A stretch of 64,000 bases of DNA, taken from contig NC_051130.1 in NCBI RefSeq assembly GCF_014839805.1, forward strand, positions 7,378,001 through 7,442,000, given 5' to 3'. Position numbers and translations under genes: made by a program. Each line of letters starts with the position of its first letter. The first letter of the stretch is position 1. This DNA is from Manduca sexta. Lineage: Eukaryota; Arthropoda; Insecta; Lepidoptera; Sphingidae. Positions 46,331 through 57,300 of this stretch are shown here, one piece after another. The notes under the pieces were generated by a model. That model ran no database searches and was not told where the DNA came from. It worked only from the letters and a program-made list of their open reading frames with translations.

Positions 46331-46950
46331 ACGTTTATACTCTACTTACTTAAATATTAAAATTAAAGAAAATGCCCAAGTACAATATTGTCGTTTATTT
46401 TGTTTAAACTGCTTTCAGTCAACTGTAGCGTGACTTAGCAAATTAAAATATTTTTTCCACAATATGGCTGCATAGAATAAAAATTTAGTACAAAATTAAC
46501 TCATATACAATATTCCACGTGATACATAATAAACGTACGCATAACGTATTAAACACAACAATCCTTTGTTAACACATTGCACTCAAACACAAATAAATAA
46601 ATTGGTCTGGAATGTTGTTATTACTTAAAGGTTAACATGCTTCATATTTTTATCATTAAATGCTATATTTATATTAGACTAGGAGTAATGTGTCGATACA
46701 TAAACCTCATGGTGCATGATGGTGCAAACACACAATGCAAAAATCTATAATAGTCGGCCTCGATGTACGCATACAGGGTATTGAAAAATAGATTTAAGTT
46801 ATGTGATATACGGTACATTTTAGGTCTCTATACGATAGTAACAATTATTATAATCGTCATACCTTTATGTATAGTTATTCCATAACCCATCGAATCGATA
46901 CCATTTATCATATAAAAGACAACAGTACAGTAATATGGTAAAGGCTACTC

Positions 46951-47277
46951 TGTAGCACGCCGCCATAGTATACAGCGGCATCACGCGCCACCACCCCTCG
47001 CGCCACCCCTCGCACCACCCCTCGCACCCCGCTCAAAAGCCTACGGTTTGCGCCCGCGTTCATCGCTCCGCGCTCCCCCAGTGCCCGAATAACTCTCTCC
47101 CGGGGTGGAAGCGCGCGCGGGCGCGACTCGTACGCTTGAGCCTATACTGTTTTTTTTTTTGTTCATGGTAGTACTTAATGTTATAGTGATATAAAAAATC
47201 ATATTAGTTACTCAGTGTTTTTTTTGGCATTATTTTCCTGCCCCGACGAGGCACTCAAAGCACACACCCAAGCGACA
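46951..47277 (+). repeat. 5' LTR
   Basis: 327 bases, begins TGTAGCACGC and ends AAGCGACA, GC-rich in the first half with an 11-T run. It carries a copy of the C-terminal coding tail of the element because the last reading frame ends within the LTR. Confidence 0.95.
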
Positions 47278-47280
47278 ATT

Positions 47281-47298
47281 TGGCTGCCCAACGTTCGG
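47281..47298 (+). other. Primer-binding site
   Basis: TGGCTGCCCAACGTTCGG starts three bases after the 5' LTR. The TGG start fits complementarity to a tRNA 3' CCA end. The tRNA is not certain (tRNA-Lys-like). Confidence 0.55.
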
Positions 47299-47730
47299 CT
47301 TCGAACATAAGTTGTGTTTAAAAACTCAGTTATTAGTGTAGTGTGTGAGCTAGGAAACCCCTGTGTATGACTGTGATAGTGTTTGTGCTTATTAACGGCC
47401 TACAAGTGGCCTACGTGACCGCGAGTTGCAAACCGATCGCGCGCGAGGCGCGACATCAAAGGTGCCGCCGCGCCGCCGCGCCACTTCGCGGCCACGACGA
47501 GTCCGCGCGGCGAGTATACCTACTACGTCGGCTAAGGGACGATAAGTACACTATATTATACTCATTTTACAAACATTATTACGCAGTTGTGTACATTGAA
47601 CGTGTTTGTGTTGCTGAACGATACAAATAGACAATTCGTCTGTGTTCAAGTGTGTTAAAGTAGCTCAGACTATTACGCTATTATCTGACGAACTTTTGAA
47701 CTGTATTCAAATAATACTATTGGGTGTACG

Positions 47731-50700
47731 ATGCCGCGCACGCGAAGTCATACGGACATTACCGAATCGAGCGCGGAATCGAATAATAATAATATGGCCG
47801 CCGCGAATGAATCGCCGTCGGCAAGCCGCGCGCCGTTTGTTGACGGCAGCGCGCCTTCATCGTCTAGTACATCTATCGTGATGACGGAGCAGCAACTGCT
47901 GCGACTTGTTCGGTTGCTTCAAATGCAATCACCTGCGGCTGCGGCTACTTGTGCTTCACCATCGCCTGCGCTTTCCCAGGGCAACTTTGCCAAGTGCACG
48001 GCGCGGTTCGACGGCGCTAAGGAGAGCGACGTTGTAGCGTTTATTGACGCTATCGAAGTTTACAAGGAGTGCGTCAGCATGGAGGACAGCATTGCCCTGC
48101 GTGGACTACCGATGCTTTTCACCGGGTTGGCTGCGACCTGGTGGCAAGGTGTGAAAGCTTCGATCGATAGTTGGTCGAACGCTATTGACCTACTGAAGCA
48201 AACTTATGGACCGCGTCTCCCGCCTCACAGAATTTATAGAGAGATTTTCTCCAAAGAACAAGGAGACGAGACTACAGATATGTTTATATGCAGGGTGAGA
48301 GCCCTGATAGCCCAGCTGCCACCTGGTAGTTTAAAAGAAGACGTACAACTTGATATGGTTTACGGGCTATTGAGTACCAGAATAAGGGAGAAAATTACCA
48401 GAAGTGGTTTCAAATCATATGCTGAATTGTTATCCCAGGCTCGTCGCCTGGAAGACCTGTTTGAAGAGGGTCGTCCGAGACAGCGCAAGACAGATGCTGG
48501 TGATAAGCTGTCCCCAGCCGTTCCCCAGAAATCGGCAAGTCCATCCACTTCTACGGTTAAGGCAAAATCCCGGTCGTTATGTGGGTACTGCAAGAAGTAC
48601 GGCCACGAAAAGGCCGACTGCTCCCGGTTGCGCGAACGGAACCAAACCAAGGCAACGGACGGCACGTCATCGCCGCCGTCGGTTTCGTCACTCGTGTGCT
48701 TTGGTTGTGGCGCGCCAGGCGTCATACGTGCGAACTGTACGACTTGTCGAGCATCGTCTACATCGAGCGCTATGCCCTTCCAAGCTGTAGCTGCAGTGTC
48801 GGCGACGTGTCAACCGCGAAGTCGTCCCGTAATGCGTGTCGGAATGTACGGAGAGTACGCACGGCTACTCGTCGATACCGGTGCTAAACAGTCGATCGCG
48901 AGTGATAGTTTAAGAAACTTTTTATGTAAAAATAATCATGTGTTTCACAAAGTTCATTATGATTTTAAATTCGCCAACGGTGTCACCAATAGCGATATTG
49001 TAGAAACGGCATTGGTTGACGTTACTGTGCAAGGGGTGGTGGTACCAACACAATTTGTGGTACTCCCAGGCGCGACGGAATCATTATTAGGTATTAATTT
49101 CGTTAGGGATGCTGGTATGGTACTAGATTTTCGTAAGGATATTTGGTCATTGCGAGATAAACAGGGGTCATTTCCATTAGAATATGAAGACGTAGGGACG
49201 CGTATTGTCTGCTCTACGGTGGACCTATTACGCGAGGACGAAGCGACGCGCTTAACTGTTGAAGAACGCGTCCAACTTTCGAAAGTCCTAGACAACAATA
49301 GGGACATTTTCGAGCCAGGGGGAGCCGCTACTTCTTTCGCGGTTCATCGTATAGACACAGGTGATCACCCCCCGATATCCGTTCCCCCCTATCGCGTTAC
49401 GCCTGCGAAAAAGAATATTCTGAAGAAAGAAATTGACAAGATGCTACAAGAGGAAATCATAGAAGAGGCGGACTCTGAATGGACCTCTCCAGTAGTACTA
49501 GTACCTAAAAAGGACGGGACCGTTAGGTTCTGTGTCGACTACAGGAAACTCAACCACATCACCCGCGCGGATAAATATCCACTTCCCTTGATAGACGAGT
49601 TGATACAATCAACGAAATGCAACAGCGTGATGTCAACTATAGATCTTAAGTCTGGTTACTGGCAGATTGAGGTTGCGCCGGAGGACAGGGATAAAACGGC
49701 CTTTGTCTCTCCTTTTGGAACGTTTCGTTTCCGACGGATGCCTTTCGGGTTGCGCAACGCCCCGTCGACGTTCCAGCGGTTAATTGACCGCTTCCGCAGT
49801 GGCCTTAAGGATATGACAGTAGTGTGTTACCTGGACGATATTTTGATCATATCAGATGACCTGCCGACCCATCTTACTCACCTACAACAAGTGTTTGACC
49901 GCTTGAGGCTATTCAACCTTAAGGCGAATCGCGAAAAGTGTATCTTTGGCAGGGAGCGCCTAACATACCTAGGCCATGTAATCTCCGCAGCCGGAATAGA
50001 ACCAGATCCGGATAAGGTAAAAGCCGTGATGGACATGAAGCCTCCATCGAATCTAAAGGAGCTCAAGACATTTTTACAGACCTGCGCTTGGTTCCGGAAA
50101 TTTATTCCGCAGTTCTCAGAGGTAGCGCGGTGTCTAACAAATTTGACGAAGAAGGACCAACATTGGAAGTGGGGAGAGAGTGAGCGTAAGGCCTTTGAAG
50201 AGCTAAAGTTGCGTCTCTCGTCGAGCCCCATCCTTCGTCAACCGGACTTCAATTCACCTTTTATCCTGCGAACGGATGCGAGCGCATACGCAATTGGAGC
50301 CGCTTTGATGCAAGGGTCCAATGATAAGGACGAGCGACCAGTTGAATACGCGAGCAGGTTATTAACATCCGCGGAACGTAATTACCACACCACGGAGCGG
50401 GAGGCGCTCGCAGTTGTGTGGGCGTTAGATAAATTCCGGTGTTATTTGGAAGGTGTTGAAGTTAGGGTAGTTACAGACCACCAACCATTGAAATGGTTGC
50501 TGTCCATAAAGACCCCGAGTGGTCGCTTAGCTCGATGGGCCATGAAGATACAGCCCTATAATTTGAATATTGAGTATACACCTGGGAAAGTGAACGTGGT
50601 AGCGGACACTTTAAGTCGACCTCCTGGGTTCGATAATGCCTGTGCATTTTGTCCGGTGGCAGTAGATATGCCACGCAAGACAGCGGAAGAACTCCGTGCC

Positions 50701-51567
50701 GCCCAACTAAGCGATGCAGAGGTATGCAAAATTATTAAGGATTTTGAAGAAGGAAATTCGGACGCATCCGCACATTGGACGGATCGTGGTTTTTATATGG
50801 ACCAAGGTGTTGTGTGGCGAGCTAATAGCTCTGACAAAATCGACGATCCTAAACTAGTGGTTCCCGTGGCCATGCAGGATGAAATTTTACGCGAGCTTCA
50901 CGACGCACCTACTGCAGGTCACCTCGGCGTCGAAAGGACTTTGCACCGCGTGAATAACCGATTTTATTTCCCGAACATGAAACGTGTTGTCAAGGAATAC
51001 GTTAGACGATGTGAGGTATGCCAGAAGTATAAGCCTCATAACCAAAAACCTCCTGGGTTACTGCAAGTTCCAGCTTTGCATCAAAGGTTCGAAGTTCTAG
51101 CTATGGATCTATTTGGTCCTCTCCCTGAAGGTCCGCAAGGCGAGCGTTGGATCTTTTTAGTAGAAGATACAGCTACTAGATGGGTGGAGCTATTTCCACT
51201 CAAGGATGCTAAATCAGAGACATGTGCGAAGATTCTGGTTGAAGAAATATTTCTTCGTTACGGCCTTCCGCGCCGAATCATCAGTGACAATGGTACGCAG
51301 TTTGTGTCAGCTGTAATGCAGAAAGCGTTATTTGTGCTCGGCGTAAAGCAGAGCTTAACACCTGCTTATCACCCCGAGGCCAACCCAGCTGAACGAAAGA
51401 ATCGTGACCTGAAACAAGCGTTGGCTATGATGGTAGGACCCGAACACCGCAACTGGGTCGGTGCATTGCCAGCGGTACGATTTGTATTGAACACCTCCTA
51501 TAACCAGGGTACAGGCCAGACGGCCTCCTTTCTTAACTTCGCGCGAGAGCTGCGGTCTCCCCATTGA
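47731..51567 (+). CDS. Gypsy gag-pol polyprotein (gag, protease, RT, RNase H, integrase)
   Basis: One 1278-codon frame. Residues 1-85 are low complexity. About 90-245 are gag of the type related to Arc proteins (FIDAIEVYKE, LAATWWQGVK, YREIFSKEQ, LDMVYGLL). The zinc knuckle CGYCKKYGHEKADC is at 284-297. A second one, CFGCGAPGVIRANC, has lost its histidine (Val instead). The protease LLVDTGAKQS is at about 379-388. RT motifs FCVDYRKLNHI, DLKSGYWQIEV and YLDDILIIS lie at about 600-705. RNase H has LRTDASAYAIGAAL and TDHQPLKWLL. The integrase has an HH-CC zinc domain (HDAPTAGHLG, CEVCQKYK) and D-D-E core residues in AMDLFGPLP, IISDNGTQF and NPAERKNR. The frame ends soon after the integrase core at the break. 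Gag assembles particles; pol copies and inserts the DNA. Confidence 0.9.
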   Translation: MPRTRSHTDITESSAESNNNNMAAANESPSASRAPFVDGSAPSSSSTSIVMTEQQLLRLVRLLQMQSPAAAATCASPSPALSQGNFAKCTARFDGAKESDVVAFIDAIEVYKECVSMEDSIALRGLPMLFTGLAATWWQGVKASIDSWSNAIDLLKQTYGPRLPPHRIYREIFSKEQGDETTDMFICRVRALIAQLPPGSLKEDVQLDMVYGLLSTRIREKITRSGFKSYAELLSQARRLEDLFEEGRPRQRKTDAGDKLSPAVPQKSASPSTSTVKAKSRSLCGYCKKYGHEKADCSRLRERNQTKATDGTSSPPSVSSLVCFGCGAPGVIRANCTTCRASSTSSAMPFQAVAAVSATCQPRSRPVMRVGMYGEYARLLVDTGAKQSIASDSLRNFLCKNNHVFHKVHYDFKFANGVTNSDIVETALVDVTVQGVVVPTQFVVLPGATESLLGINFVRDAGMVLDFRKDIWSLRDKQGSFPLEYEDVGTRIVCSTVDLLREDEATRLTVEERVQLSKVLDNNRDIFEPGGAATSFAVHRIDTGDHPPISVPPYRVTPAKKNILKKEIDKMLQEEIIEEADSEWTSPVVLVPKKDGTVRFCVDYRKLNHITRADKYPLPLIDELIQSTKCNSVMSTIDLKSGYWQIEVAPEDRDKTAFVSPFGTFRFRRMPFGLRNAPSTFQRLIDRFRSGLKDMTVVCYLDDILIISDDLPTHLTHLQQVFDRLRLFNLKANREKCIFGRERLTYLGHVISAAGIEPDPDKVKAVMDMKPPSNLKELKTFLQTCAWFRKFIPQFSEVARCLTNLTKKDQHWKWGESERKAFEELKLRLSSSPILRQPDFNSPFILRTDASAYAIGAALMQGSNDKDERPVEYASRLLTSAERNYHTTEREALAVVWALDKFRCYLEGVEVRVVTDHQPLKWLLSIKTPSGRLARWAMKIQPYNLNIEYTPGKVNVVADTLSRPPGFDNACAFCPVAVDMPRKTAEELRAAQLSDAEVCKIIKDFEEGNSDASAHWTDRGFYMDQGVVWRANSSDKIDDPKLVVPVAMQDEILRELHDAPTAGHLGVERTLHRVNNRFYFPNMKRVVKEYVRRCEVCQKYKPHNQKPPGLLQVPALHQRFEVLAMDLFGPLPEGPQGERWIFLVEDTATRWVELFPLKDAKSETCAKILVEEIFLRYGLPRRIISDNGTQFVSAVMQKALFVLGVKQSLTPAYHPEANPAERKNRDLKQALAMMVGPEHRNWVGALPAVRFVLNTSYNQGTGQTASFLNFARELRSPH

Positions 51568-51568
51568 A

Positions 51569-52174
51569 GTGAGTTGTGATTTGGGCCGAGTGATTGAGCA
51601 AGAAAAGTTCGTTCCACAAATCACTCCCTATTTAAAGAAGTTTGCTACACTTTTGCCAAGGCTTGCCGCAAGAGTACGGCAGCAGCAGGAACGTCGCAAA
51701 GCCACGGCTGACAAGAGTCGTCGTGAAGGTCCCCGTTATCAGATGGGCGATCTTATATTATTGGAGAGCCATCGGCTCAGTTCATGTGCACAGGGTTACA
51801 CGGCGAAATTCGGTCCTCGACGCGAGGGTCCTTATCGCGTACGCAGACTCGTGAGCCCTACGTCTTATGAAATTGAAGATAGAGATGGGGTTCTGCTAGG
51901 GAAGTACCATGTCAGCTCCCTGACGCCTTATCTAGCTAAGGGAGAATTGGTTTCGCGCCGTAAGAGGGGCCGGCCCCTGAAAGTTGATGCCAAGTCCCGT
52001 CCGAGACGTAGCCGTGACTTGGAGGGGGAGGCTGTAGCACGCCGCCATAGTATACAGCGGCATCACGCGCCACCACCCCTCGCGCCACCCCTCGCACCAC
52101 CCCTCGCACCCCGCTCAAAAGCCTACGGTTTGCGCCCGCGTTCATCGCTCCGCGCTCCCCCAGTGCCCGAATAA
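51569..52174 (+). pseudogene. C-terminal part of the Gypsy pol frame, shifted by one base
   Basis: Continuation of the integrase in another frame. It holds a basic region (RLAARVRQQQERRKATADK) and the GPF/Y module (KFGPRREGPYRV, then YEIEDRDGVLLGKYHVSSL). A Pro/Ala-rich tail (LAPPLAPPLAP) ends YGLRPRSSLRAPPVPE. The stop at 52172-52174 lies 142 bases inside the 3' LTR, so the polyprotein's C-terminus is encoded by LTR sequence. The break sits at a run of four C (51559-51562). It may be a recent mutation or a base-calling slip. I see no obvious slippery site for programmed shifting. Confidence 0.8.
52021..52030 (+). other. Polypurine tract
   Basis: GGAGGGGGAG two bases before the TG of the 3' LTR; primes plus-strand synthesis. 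It also lies inside the reading frame. Confidence 0.7.
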
Positions 52175-52358
52175 CTCTCTCCCGGGGTGGAAGCGCGCGC
52201 GGGCGCGACTCGTACGCTTGAGCCTATACTGTTTTTTTTTTGTTCATGGTAGTACTTAATGTTATAGTGATATAAAAAATCATATTAGTTACTCAGTGTT
52301 TTTTTTGGCATTATTTTCCTGCCCCGACGAGGCACTCAAAGCACACACCCAAGCGACA
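52033..52358 (+). repeat. 3' LTR
   Basis: 326 bases, identical to the 5' LTR except for ten rather than eleven T in the homopolymer. Confidence 0.95.
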
Positions 52359-52362
52359 ACTC

Positions 52363-54110
52363 AAATTATTTTTTTAATGTTCTCTATTGCACATAAATTA
52401 AGATTTATTTTCAATGCGTATTCTATTCTGAACAGACAGGGATTGTCTGGTGCTGCGAGCGTAAATAGACGCCGACCATAACACGTGCAATTCCATAACG
52501 GGACTATGAATGGCGAGAAAAATGCACAGTCGAAAGCAGGCGGAAAATTATTTCAACATTACGCACAATAACATTGAAAATAAAGTAAGTGTGTAAAGGA
52601 AAGCATAGAATGCCATTTAGAACCCGTTTGTGAAATGCACAAGTAGTAGTTTAGGTATATTTGTTTTAATTACAATTCTACAATTTACACATTTATGTAA
52701 AATAGTAACTATGAGCTTAAACCTGTCAAGATTTTAAAGCGAGAGAAAATTATACGATATACCAGGTGTTAATTAAATTAGTATAAATATTTTAATATGG
52801 TGAAATATCTTAGCTCCAAAATTTAAAAAAAAAATGTACAAATAACTGTCTGTGGTTAGGGGTTAAAAACACTTGCAATAACAAACGCAATTAGCGCAAT
52901 AGTTATAACAGTGTTGCAAGCAGAAATTTCTGAAAATCTACTTCAAGACGTAAAAATCAGAACAAAAACTTATTTTCGAAAATACTAAATAAATTAACAC
53001 CTAATGAAAACCTATCAACCGTCTAATAAGGGTCCACATATTACATATACATTTTAAGAACAACATAAATATACCAGAAGCATTTTTGTGATCGAATAGT
53101 AGAATTTTTGAAAAACCTACCAAATTTTCTGTAACATTTATATTTAATTTAATAATGTGTCCTATAGAGGGTTGAAAGAAATAAGATCAGCATTCAAAAT
53201 TTTATAGTTAATATTAGTAGAGTTATGAAACTTCACACGATAGATTAATCTACACTATTGAACTTATATCATTAAATTTCTTTACAAATCGTGTATTTCT
53301 TGCGCTCACATGTGCACATTGCCTTATACCTGATATATTGTGATAACTACTATGAACAGAGTATCTGACCTATGTTTAAAAAAATAAGAAAAGTTATAAT
53401 ATCCATCTATGCTATACGTGAAAAAATATGAGTTTTTCTTAGTGGTCTTGATTTTGTTGCTTGGCGAATAACATAAGGGCAATTTTTATTGGAAAGGAAT
53501 TTTGTTGAAGAAAGTCTACCAACGTTTTACACTTGATTAATAGAATATTGCACCCCAAAAATACAGGTAATCAAGAACATTGTTTATATTTTAGTCATAG
53601 TAATATATTAACCCGAATACCTCTAAAAGAGCACTACTAGCAATGTAACATGTGTCACATAATTTTAAATACATATTCTAATACTTTCATAGTAAAAAAA
53701 ACTTACCACATTCTTAATTTCTCATCAAAGTGTTATAAAGTCCGATAATGAGTATCGAGTCAAAAATGCTATTAACATTTTTTTTTTAATTTAACATAAC
53801 TAAAAAATACATGTATAGTCATTTGAATACGTCGATACAAGTGATTTTAGAATAATAACACTAGAGCCAAGTATCGATATTTACAATAAATTATCGACCT
53901 ACAATTTCACATTTCCGTTAGTAATACCAATAGTCGCATAGGACTAGTTTGATATGAGATTAACAAAGTAAATCTACATATTAATAACACAGATCTACCG
54001 TGTAACAATTTCAATAAGTTTGTGACCAGGGCTGCAGCTAGAACGAGGGAAAAGGTAATTATCGATATCAAAATCCCTCTAAAATAGGGTTGCCATACGT
54101 TACGCATTGT
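52363..54110. other. No gene seen
   Basis: AT-rich intergenic sequence between the Gypsy element and the 3' end of SLC35F5, with short frames only. Confidence 0.45.
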
Positions 54111-54115
54111 AGCGT

Positions 54116-54121
54116 TTTATT
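54116..54121 (-). terminator. Candidate SLC35F5 polyadenylation signal
   Basis: AATAAA on the minus strand, about 270 bases after the SLC35F5 stop codon. Confidence 0.4.
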
Positions 54122-54390
54122 TCCACTTATAAGTCACTTGTTCGTTTTTCTTTTTATAGTGACGATAGTAGGTGGATGGTTGATGTCGAAAGATGGTTGG
54201 TTTACATATTAGACATCGATAGTTCATGTTTGAGTTTAGGAAGTTCTGACAACCCTAATTTATAGTCTAGCTGGCACCTATTGTGTAAACCTACTTATAC
54301 TACGCTAACAGCCAGTACAATTTGGGTGTAAGACGAGTGGAGGTCAGACTCGAAGCGGCTTCTCTCTCAGAAAAAGCGCTGCAAGTTGTG

Positions 54391-57300
54391 CTACGTCGGC
54401 TCGTCCGACGACATCAACGCTTCTGACTGCTCGTCCAGGTCGGGTATGTTTCTTAACGCTCTGTGGATGTATAAAGAGTTGTTAGACACTGTTGTTAAGT
54501 GTTGAAATGAGCAATCTCTTAGTAAAGTTTTAACGTATATCGATAAAATGGAGTTACAGTATTCGATTTGGCATATTGTCAATTAATGATGTTGTTAAGC
54601 AATATTAGTATTAATAACTATCAAAATATACATTTGAAAATTACTTTTAATTTCACAGGAAAACTAACGCTGTTGCTCGATCGTCGGTGTCGGAATCCTT
54701 TGCTCATTTCCTAGGAAATTACCGAAATAGGTGGCGTGAGAACAAGGCCTTATAATAAAAGTATTGAGTGTGTGTACTGACGAGAATCCGTCAGCGGCGC
54801 GCAGCCGTTCGGTGAGCGTGAGCGCGGGCAGGCGCAGACACGCCGCCGCGCCGCCCGCCGCCGCCAGCGCCGCCGCCAGCAGCGCGCCCGCGCCGCGCCA
54901 GCCGCCCGCCGCGCCGCCCGCGCCCGCCGCGCCGCGCCACGCCTCCGCCACCGCCGCCAGCGGCGCCGCGCACCACAGCATGCCCGTCGCCGTGCGCCAC
55001 GACGTCAGCGACCGGCCCCTACACAAACATCTACTAGTGTATACTAAACATTAAACACTACACTCCTTAACAATTACTTTTTTTGTTAAATAATGTAAGT
55101 ATATTCATTAGTCAACATCACTCATTATTCTCCCTCTCAGTAGTAGAGGAGGCCCGTGCTCAGCAGTGGGCGAGTATATAATACAGGGCTGATATTATTA
55201 TTATATTCATTAAATTCACTCACAAAAATAAATATATTTTTTTAGTCTAATTGAACACAGATTAAACATATATACCTACATCCTGTACATTAAAAAAAAC
55301 ATATTAGAAACAACAGAATCGCGCACTATGTATAAAGTACAGACCACAGCCAGAGCGAGTCGAAGAGCAGCGGTCCGAGCGCGGCGTCGAGCAGCAGCCA
55401 CGGCCACAGCCGCTGCGGGGGCAGCGCCGCGCGCTCCACGCCCGCCGCCGCCAGCACCGCGCCGCCCGCCCACCACACCACCATGCACACGCACCCCACC
55501 ACGCCTGCGCACACACCGCCACCATCAATGAACATAATGAACAGTGGTGAAGGCGAGCGAACACGCATGCAAAACTTAAAGAAAGTGTCATATGAGCCAA
55601 CACACAACGAGCATCCACTAACAAACCAATCACGCCAAAACTTTGTCGCGTTGAACGTTAAACCGACGCAATCCCGAGAGTGCTCACGACTCGTGCCTCT
55701 ATCTGTTCACAATGACATCGTAACATTTTGCGTCCTTCGTATGTCTTGGTTGTCGAGTGTCGACATTTAATGCTGTTAAAACGAGATGAATAAAACTTAA
55801 AAGGGTGACTGTAAATAACAATCATCATTATTATTAGATGAAGCGAGTGTATTCGCGGTTTTTATTTACTCACCGACGAGTAAAGGTGAATTTATGCCGT
55901 CTCCCTTCCTCAGCTCCCTGCGGAATAGCAGCAGATGTATCGCGTAGCACAAAGCTGAACCAAGCGCCGCCAAAACCGCAGTCCAATTGCTTTGGTGACT
56001 TTCTGACACACCTAGCACCACCTATTGACATAAATAAACATTATAAGTAAAATTACATTTAGCGTCAGTTTATAAGGAGAGAGAAATAACGATAGCAAAT
56101 ATTTGAGGGTACCATTTGAAGGTCAATATTAATTTTATAACAGTCACATACTAAACTCGAAAGCCAGAATTACAATACTAAAGACATTGACAATTCCTGT
56201 TAATCCTTTTCTAACTTTTTATCTACATTTTAGTCTAATCTAACTAACTAGGCTCAGGTGGTAAAGGTAGACTCACTCACCAGGCCGGCAGCAGTGAGCA
56301 GCACGGCGACACATTTGGAGAAGGTGAAGCGGTCGTTGGGCACCTGCGCGAACACCGCGCCGAGCGACAGAGCGAACGCGCCCGCCGTCGACGTGTAGAT
56401 CGTCGCCGAGCTTGTGCTCGTGTATAGTAAGCTCAGCCGGTACAGATAGTTTGATATGAACCACTAGAAAGTGCAAAAAAAAACATATTCTCTAATATTT
56501 ATTTGCCCAAGCTAAAGATATTCACGAGCGGACTTTAACTGTTATGATTTTTTTACACGAAAAGTTGGCGTCGACAAGAACAGAGGGTCTAATTCGAAAA
56601 ACGAAATCCGTAGTTTCGTATGATGGATCGCACATTTTGTTACTGCGAAGTGTTACGGATCCGATGACGGATTCGACGAAAGATACTATCGATTCATCTC
56701 AATATTTCGGACATGGAATTTGTAAGAACTTATACGATCCCTTTTTAAAACCATCTGCGAGGATAAAATTCCAGTACTTTCTCCAATAAAATATACAGGA
56801 AATTTATTCTACCACTAAGGTAAGCTACAAAACGGTCACGGATCCGAAGTAATTTGGTAGTAAAGTTAAAACCGAAGTTTGTCGTTTCTTCGTTTCGGAC
56901 CAACGCGACATTTCGACGTTCGTTTTTCGAAGTAGACCCTCACTATCGTAGCGTGCCTAATCGAACCGCATTTATTTTAATACACAGTGTTTCGGCTCGG
57001 CGATGTGGCACATTAATGGATGCAGCCACGCGAATTGAGGTGACCTGATTTGATTCGCCGAGCCCAATTTACGCTGAATGAGAAGATGCGTACGGAATGG
57101 GTAGGTAACTAACTACAGGGTCACCAAAATATTAAGGATATACTCACAGGAACGGAGAAGAGTACAGCGAGGCGGAGGTGCCGTCTTGTAGCGGCGGCGG
57201 CGGCGCGGCGCTGCGCATGCTCCGACGCGCGCACCGACGCCGCCCACGACAAACGCGCCAACAGCGCCTCGCTGGCCATTGCCGCCGACATTACGCGCAC

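Larger units (their letters stand above)
46951..52358 (+). mobile_element. Ty3/Gypsy LTR retrotransposon, very young insertion
   Basis: A complete element of 5408 bases between ACTC target duplications (46947-46950 and 52359-52362). It has a 5' LTR, primer-binding site, gag-pol, polypurine tract and 3' LTR. The LTRs are identical apart from one T in a homopolymer, so the insertion is recent. A single-base frame break near the end of the integrase (C run 51559-51562) separates the last 200 codons. It lies between AIMP3 and SLC35F5, interrupting neither. Its GC-rich coding region stands out from the AT-rich surroundings. Confidence 0.95.

Noticed and set aside
47367..47630. Open frame in the leader of the Gypsy element
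   Set aside because: No similarity to any retroviral protein; it lies in the untranslated leader between primer-binding site and gag.
54764..55531. Long plus-strand frames rich in Ala, Pro, Arg and Ser over 54764-55054 and 55328-55531
   Set aside because: They are antisense shadows of the GC-rich SLC35F5 exons 8 and 9, whose phases and family match are convincing.
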